Of a stretch of 27,351 nucleotides of DNA, positions 1 to 12,000 are shown one piece after another. The notes under the pieces were generated by a model, which saw only the letters and a program-made list of their open reading frames with translations, was not told the origin of the DNA and did no database searches. The DNA is taken from the IMG/VR virus record IMGVR_UViG_3300004461_001290, positions 1 through 27,351 of that record; one strand, written 5' to 3'. The position numbers and the translations under genes are program-made. Origin of the DNA: a virus. Numbering within the stretch: position 1 is the first letter of the stretch; each line of letters opens with the position of its first letter.

Positions 1-3000
1 TTATCGTATTCTAATGGAATACCAGTTGTTAAATCACTTGGGAATATTTTATATACTCCTCTGTCAATAACCCTTACACTTATAATCTCACCAACTGGTC
101 TGCCTTCATTTAGATGTAATAGTGAGTCTGCTGTTACAACACTAATAACTTCAAACTTAGCAACTCTTTCTGGGAAGCCTTTTCCTGAACCTATTTTTGC
201 TGTGCATGTAGCCGGGGTTGCTGTTGAATTAGGATCTAAATCTATAACTCTAACTTTAGGCGGATTTTCCATTGAATAACCGCTACCTCTATTTGATAAG
301 TTAACTGAAGTTATTTGTCCATCTTGATTTAGATTCACGCCACTAACTGTAGCACCTGAACCTGGAGTCGATCCATCCCCAATATAAATTTTTACATTTG
401 CCGCTGAACTGTAACCTGCACCTTGTATACCTACGCATACTTCTGTAATACCACCATGTGGACTAGGAACTGGAGTTCCGCCTACCGCTCTAAGTCTGTC
501 GCCTACTGAATAGCCATCTCCACCTGATGTTTGTTGTTTGCTTACGTTAAAGAATGTTTTTCCTTCTGTTGAAGAAACACTTCCAAAACTTGCTGAAACA
601 TTTGTTCCGTCTTCTAAGAATCTTGTGTATGTCGAAGTAACACTTCCAATACTGGTATTATTTGCACCTTGCACTACACCTACTGATGGAGGTACAACTA
701 TTGCATCATTTGTTCTTGATTCGCCTGATGCAAAACTTCTAACTACATGGAAGTCTAATACTTCTTTATATGCTCCGCCTCTACATCCATCTTTAAATGT
801 TAGTGGTGCGTTAGTACAACTTGTAATTCTAATTGCTGGTTCTTTGTCTTTTGCACTCTTAGTTGCTTTATATCCATTACCTGCTTGACATAATATAGCA
901 TTCATTGTTGCATCTACGCCACCACCTGGTATAGTAATTCTTGTTCCATTAATGATTAATTCATCACCTGGAGTAAGATTACCTAGATCGCTTGTTGGTA
1001 AACAACATTGTGGTGTAGGATATGACAATGGCATGTAGATTGGTTTTGCTGGTCTTAGTATCCCGTCTATTCTTTTCTTAGGAATAAATTTCAATACTGG
1101 ATTAGTATTAAAATCAGCATCATCTGAATTAAATGCTCTGCCGTCTACTTCTACTGGCGGCGCCATTTGATCTACGCCTGGAGCAAAACCTGTTCCTGGA
1201 ATATAACCTGGTGTACCTGGATACTGAACTAAACTAACAATATTGCCTGCACCTATGCCTGACATACTATCTAACTTGTTAGTATCAAATTTGCTTGTAA
1301 ATCTTTGTGTACTAGGATTCCATAGCAAGTCTAGGTTGCCTTGCATACTAGAATAATAGTCATAACTTCTACCTCTAATAGGTCTTGGTGCTATTTCTAT
1401 TGGTGCTGGTACCGGAGCACTTAGAGGAATAATTATTCCACCTGAGACTCTTTGGAAACTTGTATTAACATACCTATCTGCACCTAATGGTGTATTGTCT
1501 GGAGTTGAAGGTTGCCATGTTTGTTTAACTTTCTTTCTATAAACACTTGGCAAGTAATTAAATCCGCTTCCTGAAGGATTACCAAATCCTCCAAAGTTAT
1601 GCTGGAATGTATACTTGTTCGAAATATGGTACTTGGATATTCCGCCGGCATGTGTTACTTTAGTTTGTGGTGCACCTGCAGGTTGAACAAATGGACTTTG
1701 ATATCCTGTTCCGCCTTTAGTACCAGGGTTACCTGAACCGTAATTTACTTGTCCGTTGTTTGCTGGCAAGTTTGCACCACCCGGTGTTACACCGCTTGTT
1801 GATGCTAAACCTGTGTCAGTATCGCTTGGATATTCTATATAGTATCTGTAAACATTACTGTCCTTATCAACATCTAATCTTACAAACTCTCCCATTGTAG
1901 GATCAAAGTCAAACTCTAATACACCACAATACTTAACTTTACCTGAGCCCCCGGCTTGGAAATCTGTTAAATTGCCAGTTGCAGTTGATCGTCCAGTTGG
2001 GCCACCTGGCTTACCATATGGGTTACCTGCGGCACCTGCCTGATACGAACTTGCATAAGCACTAGAACCTGTTCCGCCTGCTCTTGAACCGTAACTATTA
2101 TATCCGCCTCTGCCGGGCTGTGTTGTTCCAACTGATGCACCAATTGAAGGTGCTAGTAATTCTTGCTTCTCTACATTTGTTGCTTTTCTTATTGTTGAGA
2201 AAGAAGCAGTAGTTGATAGCAATCTACCGCCTGTTGTTGTTTTTGTTGTTGTTTGATAGAAGTCAAATTTGTCTGCCGCACTATACATATCAAATACAAC
2301 TTTAACTCTGCCTTTACATTTAAATCTGTAATGCCATGTATCGTTTACATGCCCTGTATTTGTCGACTGCTGATTCTTTTCTCTCTTTATAAACGAACAT
2401 GGTATTGGAGTTGAAACTATTACGTTTGCATTACCTGGTACTGTTGGAACCGTAGTGTTACCTGCAGGAACTGATACATTTGAATTTGATGTTGGTGGTA
2501 CCGGATCTACATAAACTGGAGGTAAATCTGTTCCACAAGGTGTTTTAGCAGTATGTGTAACCATTGCAGAAGGATTAATAACAACTGCACCTGTATTAGT
2601 ACCTGGTCCTTGTGCTACTGTTGATGTTGCTGGAGGAGGTGTACTTCCTGTACTTCCTGCAGGTCCACTTCCTGTTGGTGTTAGTAAATTAGGTATCTTA
2701 ACAAATGTGTTAATATTTGGCCCTTGTGTTGCAGTGGAGCCCATATTTATTAAGAAGTTTTCAGGTATAAAATGTTTTTGTCCGTTAAGATCTACTTCTC
2801 TTGATCCTCCTGCAAACGTATTTTGAATTCCGTTTAAGAAGTACCCAGGGTGTATTTGGACTTTAGTACCTTTGGAAATACCTGTTTTCCAAGTGCTTGT
2901 TTGATTGTCTACCTTACGAGCACTATTATTACCTGTTGCATCTACTTGTTTTACAAACTGTGCTCTTGTTCTTACCCAATTTTGTTTGAGTTTGTTAGTT

Positions 3001-6000
3001 TTAAAGTTCTGTTGTCTACCAAAGTAATTTCCTATACCGTTTATATATGCTTTACCATATTGTCCAAAGTCTACTAATGCATCTTGGCCTTTAAGAGCAT
3101 CTGCATAGTTTACAATGTTAAGTTCATTAGATCCAATGTATGCTTTAGGGTTAGTAATAATGTTTGGAATAACTGATGTTGGTACTCCTCCAATTACTGG
3201 TATAGTGACTGCAGGACTAAACTTATTAGGCGTTGTATTTTTCCAACCAGTTGTTAATGCTGTTCCAATATTGTAAGGAATTTTTCCAATAACTGGTGGC
3301 ATTACATGACTTTTAATTTTGCCTGCGTCTACATGAATTGTTTTATTAAGATTTCTTCCTATATTTAAACCATTTTGGAATGCGGCTGGGTTAGCCATCA
3401 TGTTATGTTGTACATTAGTTAAGTATGGTAACTTACCAATAACTTGTTTTGGGTTTATATTAAATCCTGGTATTGCTAAATTATTAAGCATTGGTATAGA
3501 TATAGCAAAACTTCCTTCATGTACCATAAAGCCACGTTTAATTTCTTGTTGGAAATTAAAGTCTTGCACCATTGCATCAATACTGTTTGTATTATTAAAC
3601 TTAATAGCATTATTATTTAAGTGAACTACATCATGATCTAATGTTGTAAGAACTGGATTGTTATCTGCATTTTGAGATATTGACTGTGTATCATATGGAA
3701 ACACGCCACTTGTAATAATAGTATTTGCATCTGGAATGCTCTTAACTTTATAAACAACATTATAGTATCTCGGATCTATATTATGAACAGCAATTTTCTT
3801 ACCTGCATATCCGCTAGTGATACCGTGTGCTGTTGATGTAATTTTTATTTCTGGTAATAAAACATTTCCTGTGGTAGTGGATGATGTTGCAATATGCTTT
3901 CTAGTAATAACAAAACTATTATGATTAACTGCTTCTGTTGTGTAGTAACCACTATATTCTTTTGCATTAAGTTTTACAACTTCGTTAGAACCAATATCAA
4001 TATTACTACCACATGTTATTCTTGTTTTACCAAAATAAGTATATGACAAACTTGCCGCTGTATTTTCATTATTTGAAAGTGTAGTATTTGCCGCCATGTC
4101 TTTAACTGCTTGAATACTTGTTCCAGTTTGATTTGTTTCTTTAATTTTAAATGATGTTGCTGTAAGATCACTAATAATAAATGCATTTGCATGTAAAGAA
4201 CAATTTGCACTACCTTCTGCATGTCCAAAGGAAACTGTTTCGCCATCTTCTAATGTAAATGGTATTGTGTTAATTAATATAACGTTGGCACCCGGCACTT
4301 GTGATGTTAATGCTTCTGCTGTTGCAAAGCCACTGGCCGCTGGTGATATACTTGTAATCGGTAATACTGCTGTTGTGTTTGGTCCAATAGCACTAATTGT
4401 TTTCTCTATCATTACTGGCGGATACAAGTTCTTTAATCTAACTTGTTTGTTTTCTATTAATTCTTCGTTTGTCCAAACAACAAATTTATCGCTAAGTTCA
4501 CCGTCTTTAATAATTAGATGGTAGTCTAAGTAACGGCCTGTGTCTGAACCTTGAATAAAGTTAGTATCTATATAATTAAATAAACTATCTCCATTTTTGT
4601 ATAGATATGTTGTAACATCTCCTTGCTCTTGTTCTACAAAACTAACTGTTGTGTTTGCAACTTCTTTAACTTTGTAAACATTGAAGTCTCTGTTTTCTGC
4701 TATACCAACGTGTATAGTTTCATTTATGTCAGGCTGGAAACGTTGTCCTTCGCCAAACAATCCGCTGATGTCTGGAACACTAAATGTTTGATAATCTACT
4801 GATCTTTCGTCTACATAACCTGCATTAGGTATATCTAAATACTTAGAATCAGTTACACCAGTGTAGTCAACTTTTCCTGTTGTTGGCCATAAGTTACTTT
4901 CTCTTACGCCAATTGGCTTTCTTAAGAATCTAGTTTGATCATCAATATCAATCAATATAGTTTCGTCGCCTTTTATGTCTGGAGTAATTTCAAATGTTTG
5001 TATGCTCTTAGTTCTAATTGCAATCTTATCTTGTGTAGTAGTTTTAATACTAACCTTAGCACCTGCTATATCAGTTTTTAATGCACTTGTAAACTCGATA
5101 GTTCCTGACTCTACTAGTAAAATTGTAGCACCGCTTTTAAGCGAGCCACCTTGCAATTCATTAACATTATGTATTGTTAATTGTGTTGTAGTAGATGTGA
5201 ACTGTCTTTTATAATTTGTATTAAGTAATTTATTTCCATTAACAAAAACATCTAAATGTGGGTATGACAAATCAAACAGTTCAATATTTTCTGTTGCTAA
5301 TGCTATAGGTAATGCAATATTTACATCGCCTGTGAAAACTGTATCGGTACTTACTGCACCTGTAGAATCATTAGGGTCAACACGTTGTATATCTGCTGGC
5401 ACTGATGATGCACTAACAACAAAACTTATTTCGTTTCTTGAGCCTGCATCATATGTATAATGTGTTGTAGGTGTTAATGTTGTTGAATCTATTTTAACAA
5501 CTATATCATTTATTGTTGTTGCACCTGTTCCTAATGTTGCTTCGTTATCTACTGTTGCTACACTATGTCTTTGTCTTGTAGTGTAGTCTCCTTTAGTGAT
5601 GTTAATGTTTGCCCAACTGCCGTCGCTATCATTAAGATTAAATTCTTTACCTGTTAGTACAAGTTTGTATCTATTAACAATACTGCCGCCGGATACTTCT
5701 TCACTCTTAACAGTTGTTGCTGTGACATTTGGTAAACTAGCATGAGCAGTAATTGTTGATGCAACTGCTACAATATTCGATGCTGTTGAGAAGTTAAAAC
5801 TAATTGCATTTGCAGGACTTGTAAAGTTATCTGTAATAGTAACAGAACCTAAAAGTCCTGTAACATTTGGACTACTTAACCTGCTACTTTCTGCTGTTGG
5901 CGTTCTAAATGTTAATGAACTATCTGATAAAACCACATTACCTGCCACCACTGTAGCCGTCACAGGCTCCGTGTAACCTTTACCTTGATTTGTTATAGTA

Positions 6001-9000
6001 AATGTACTAAGTGACCCGTTACCTGCTACTACGGCGGTTGCTGTTGCTTGTGAGCCGCCTTGTGCAAGTGTAAGTACAGTTGGTGTACTTATTTCTAAAG
6101 TAGGTGCAGTAAAATACTTGTGTTGTGGTGATAGCACATCAATTCTATCTATAGCACCTGTTGTATCTTCTGGGAATGCCAAAGTAATTAACTGTGGATT
6201 TTGCTTAACGTCAACTTTATCTATCTTAAGTTCTATAGGTTGATCGTTTTCTAAATCTCCAAACTCACCTGTTTTAATTGCCCATTCAGAGTATAAATTA
6301 ATGTTGCCCTGAACAATGCTATTACTTTTAGCAAGTTTTACAATACTGTTTGCTGTTCCTTTGCCTTGCAAGAAACCTGTATAGAATTCGAATTGTGTAT
6401 CATCATCTATATCTAAATTATTTAAGTAGTCTCTTTCTTGATATCCAAATACCTTTCTTGAAGTATCGTATATTTGTTTCTCTACTGGTATGAATCCTAG
6501 TTCATAATATCTGCCCATTGTTTGAGCCATGTTATCTAAGTTAGGTTTTAATTCATCACCTTGTATAATATAACCTTCTGATAAAAGTTTACCCTGCCAG
6601 TTTGCAGTTTTCTTACCTTTGACTTTTAATCTATTTTGCTTTTGTCCTATAACAGGATCAAAAATTGTATCGTTAAATTCTGTTTTGTTATCTAATATAA
6701 GTATGTGTTCCATTTGTTGTGTAAACAACATGCAACCATAAATTTGAGTACCTTCTGGTGCCTCAATCTGTATTTTATTATCTGTTCTTAATATTGCACA
6801 ATCTTGTGGAGTAATTGCTTTGCCAAACTGATCTAGCAATGCAAATTGATTTCTATCTACTCTGTTTATTTTTGAAATAAACTCTTTGTCTTTTTCAAAA
6901 ACAATTTTTGTCGCAAGTGGCGATAATTCTAAAACATTATTTGTTTCCCATCCGCCTGCAACAAAAAATAAGAATTGCTTACATGCATATATCCAACCAC
7001 GTTCTTCGTTTATACTTGAATCGTAATTGCTAAAATTAAAACCTTGCTGTTCTTGATAATTTCCTAAGTCTATTAAAAATTGAAAAACTTCTTGATAACT
7101 TGTAAATTCTGTGTTATAATTAACTCGTTTAACTTCGCCTGTGGTATCTAAGAACCCTGTTGCTTTTACTCCACCTTCTTGTGGTAAACTAGCCAGCGAA
7201 GTCCATAACGTAGACATAAAGGAATCTGCACTTGGAACTAATGTAGGTGCTTGATAGAATCTATCTAAGTATTTTACAATTACTCCTGTGGAGTAACTTA
7301 CATTTGGTGCCCAGTCAGTAAAGTTAGCAGGAGTACCTGCAACTTCTTCTTGTGTTGTTCTTTTAGTAGTATCAGGTGCTAATGTATTAAAGTAACCAAA
7401 GTTTTTATCGTAACCTTTTACTTTATAGCCATCTACTGTTTTTTCTATAATTACACCACTATAAAAGTTTCTACTCTTATAAGGTGAATTATGTATAAGT
7501 AGATCTATATTTTCTGCTGGAATAATCAAACTGCCTGATGTCCCTGTAGGACTAAATTGGTCTGTTCTTAATATTAATGTATCTTTATCTGTATAACCTG
7601 CAAGCCTATGTCCTAGTTTAACATTTACAGTTTGAAGTTTATTAACAAAGTCTGTTGTAATATTCAAGCCTTGGAACTTTAACCAACTGTAAATAAATTG
7701 TGTATAACCTATATTTGTTTGCAAATCATCTGCGTCTTCAATGCTAACACCATGAACTTTAAAATCTGCATTTGATTTAAAGTCAAAGTATGCTCTTGTA
7801 TCTTTATCTACAAGTTTAAATGATTCTGCTTTTGGTATTACAACATCTAATGGTTGTGCAAATACACTAGCAAACTTTCCTGGCTTTTGTAAAAGCATTG
7901 CTTCTGCAACTGCAAAAGGATAATCCTCAGAATACTTCCATGCATTTTCTACAGGAGCACCGTCGCCTAGTTGCCACGGGTTGTTAATTAATGTTGTATC
8001 TTTGTCAACTGATTCTGTTAGTGTGCTTGTTATTGCACTTGATGTTCCTGTTGGTATAGTTACAGTTGCATCTGTATTATTAGTAATATCAGTTGAGCCT
8101 AAATAATATTTTCCTTTGTAAGTTAAATCTGAGCCTTCATTAACAACTCCGCCTATAACAAATGGGAAGTTATCGTTTGCAACATAGTGCCAAACTTTTG
8201 TTGAAGGACTGTCTACTGTATATGCATAACGTAAGTTGTATACATTTGTTACATAGCCATCGGTATCTGCTAATGCAGTATTGGCTTGGTAGTCTTCTAC
8301 AAAGTGACCTGTGTGTGCACCGCCTGGGCCTGATACTCTTGTGCCTGTTTTAAGTTCAAAAATACTGTTAATAGCAACAACGTTACTTGAAACATTACTT
8401 GCATCACTATATCCGTATGGCCCGTAAATTGGTAACCCATCGAATGCCCAACCTACTTTTGGCGAAGCCGCTGTTGTGCTCCAAGCATCTAGGCCAGCAC
8501 TTGCTGGTGTAATTTGGTAAACTCCTTCTGTGAGGGTTTCGTTATTTTTTACTGCATTGTAATTCCAAACACCCTCAGATTTCCAACTACCTTTAGCAGG
8601 ATTTACAATTGGTACGCCTGTGACTGTAACACCAATAAAGTTGCTTGGTATGTTTTCAGTCGCTTTAGATATTGTGTTATAAGTTACAAGTACAGGTATT
8701 GAATAAGTGTTATCTAAACTGCCACTTGTTATATAAGTGTTGTTGCTGTCATAACTACTTGTTAATTGATCAGTAAGCACAATGCTATTTGTAATTGCAT
8801 TTGTATTTGATGTTCTAGCATTATTATATGTGGACACTAATGTTGACGAACCTGTTGCAACAATCTCACCTGGTGATTTTAATACACCGCTACTGTTAAT
8901 TGGATAGTAATTACTTAATCCGGATCTTGCATAAGGATTATTTGTTGTGTATCTATCGTCAGTTACATTTTCACTATTGCCTAACCTAATAATACCTAAC

Positions 9001-12000
9001 TCTAAATCACTCCACATAACAGTATTGCTAAGAGCGTATGTTGTTCCGTATTGTGTTTCCCACCAGGTTGGCTTATCATAGAATCCAAGCATTTCCCATG
9101 GATGAGTGTGAGGTCTTACTGTATCGTAATAATATTCGTACCAGCCTCTCCAATGTCCTGGAAGATCAGTTGTTCCTTTATAATTCCATGTCCATTTATC
9201 TGTTTCATTATAAAATTCATTTACAACATGGTCTGCTTTATTACTGCCTGTCCAATTTGTAAAACTGTTACGCAACGTGTCATTGTACTCACTGACTTTA
9301 ACACTTGTTCTAAATGCACCTGGTCTAATGTTATGAACACTAAGTTTTGCATGTTGATCTGCATCACGTAATGATTTGAGTGCGGAATTGTATAACCTTA
9401 TTTCAAATTCTAATAATACGTCATCTCTTTTATCTCCGTTAAGAGTAGTTCTACTTCCGTCATGGCCTATAAGTGTTTTGATTGGTGTTTGGAAACTGTT
9501 ATCAGTTTCTATCTTAGGATGGAATAAAGGATATAATCCCATTGTACTTGGTGTCGGTGGACACTCAGCACTATCTCTATCCTTATCATAAAACTTTGCA
9601 ATAATATTATCATCTAGCAAAAAGTCAGCAAGTGCTGTTGCAGTAAATGTAATTTTAATTGGGTTTGTATTATCTATAGTATAATCTTCATCCACAAGTA
9701 GTAAATTATTCTTAGTGCTACTTCTGGTATGATATATTAGCAAACTGTTTTCTAATGTGTTTAGATCAGCATAATTTGTTAATGTATACTCTGTTCTAGC
9801 AACATCATTTATAATAATAGTTTCTTTTGTAAAGTTATCACCAAAAGGTAAAACATATGAAGTATCAAATACTCCTTTACCTACACTGAATGATTTTAAA
9901 TTTCTTAAAACTGTTTCTAAAGCAGATTCCATAAACAGGCCTGCTTTGTTTAAATCAAAGTTGTTATTATACTTGTCAATTTCTTTGATTAAACGTTTCT
10001 TATATTTGGTATATTCTCTGCCTACAAATCTAAATGAATCCACTAAGTTGTGTGGCTGGTCATCTAATAAAAACGCACCATGGATTAAATCATCATTTGT
10101 TTTTACAATTAAATCTGCTTTTGAAATATCTTGTGCAATGCTGTTAAAATTATTTTTGCCTAATGCAGAGCCAGTAAAATCGTCTTGCATTTCTAAATAC
10201 TTTTTGAAGTGAGGTAAGTATTCAGGTTCTGCAATATTTGTAATAGTAGTATTAAGAGGATTTGATTTCCAACTTAAAGGAATTTCATATCTACTGTTGT
10301 TAATAAAGTTAATACCATCTGTAGTATTTGCTTCTATCTCAACTATGTCTCCTTTCTTAAGACTAAATGTTGTAAATTGTAATGCTCTATTATTATATGT
10401 GTATGCTGTTTGAATAGCATTGTTTACTCGTACAATTACATCTCTACCGCTAGGAGCACTTGTTTTTATAACAGGTACACATCCTATATTATAAATTGTT
10501 CTTTTGTCATCAAAGTCAGTTGTAGTAATTGTGTATTTTGTTTTTACATTCTGTCTTGAAGGAGCAGTAGCACTTTTAAAGTTACTGCTATATTTGTTTG
10601 TTCCGTTTTTAAAGTAATAGTCACCTTTAATAACTGTTACTGTTGAACTACCAAATGACGTATAAGTGTACTGGTCGTTCTTTAAAAAGTCTGTAAAAGT
10701 TATTTCACTTACAGTTTTATAAGTGCTGTATGAAAGAGGAAAACCTAATTCAGTATCGTTAGCACCTGCACCTACTTTATAACCAAATATTTTTCCACCT
10801 TTAAAACTTGCTTGAGGATATGTACCTGCATTATCTAATGCAACTTTGTTATCGTCATAAAGATTAAATAATGGATCTTGGTTTACTCTTGCTTTACGTT
10901 GGACTTCTTCAAGGTCTCCGCCTTTTAAAATTAATTCTTTACCTAATTGGTTAAAGCCTTTATCAATACTGTAAACATCATTTTCTGCTATTGTAACCGA
11001 ACTTGTTAATGTAATAGAACTGCCTACGCCTGCTACTGTCCAAATTTTAATTCTATCTATTGCACTCTCATTTGGAAATACAATAGTATCTCCATTTACA
11101 AGTAACCTAGTGTCTACTGTTACGTTGCTTTGTCCTATAATAGCATTCTTATTAAAACTTGTACTTGATACAGTTACTTTACCTTTGTATGTTCCGCCAT
11201 GATTAAAAAGTTCTAAATCTTTACTGAACTCTAAAATTGGTCGTTGTGCTCTATATTTTTTAGCAGGTAAACTATCGCCTGCATCTAAGAAGTTGTCTTC
11301 ATGGAACCAATGGTTAACTCTGCTCCATGCTGTTCCTGAATCTGCGCCATGCTCTATTAGAATATAATCTTTTTTAGTTAAATCAGATCCGCCGTATGCT
11401 GTTGATGTGCTTTGTTCGTAATCAACTAGTCTTATAGATGTGCCTACACCTTGTACTACATATTTTCTATCTATTACAACTGCATCTCCTGGAATAATAT
11501 TTACTCCAGTGAACTTAACAATCATTCCGCTTCTAAATGCTTTGCCACCTGTAGGTGTATATGTTTTCTTACCTATGATATCTTTATCAATTGCAATAGC
11601 ATCTGAAATACCTGTAGGCTGAATTGTAATTTCTGTTGGGCCTGTTAAACTCCAAAAGTATTCTTGGTAGTTTAAAAACTTATCAATATTGATAGGTGGT
11701 AAAAATGTTTGGTAGTTACTTGCAAATAGATGGTTATGATCTCTAACTGGTGCACCATAGTTCTTTAAAGTGTCAACAAACTCATCATAAAATATAACAC
11801 TATCACTATTACCTGATACTGTATCAATTGTGTTTATTACTGGACTCAATGCATACTGTTGTCTATCTGCATTGTACTCCCTAATAAAAGAACCTGCTAA
11901 CCCTGACTCTTCTCCAGTCTGGTTACCTATATATCCTGCAAGTGGTATAGTGTTTGCTTTACTAAATAACTGCTCAACTGTGCCTTCAAAGAAGTTCTTC

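Noticed and set aside
538-888. Plus-strand frames inside 1-12050, such as 538-888, 4267-4524 and 9946-10212
   Set aside because: All are antisense to the continuous minus-strand giant gene, whose translation has consistent protein-like composition; the plus-strand frames are poor in charged residues and have no ribosome sites.
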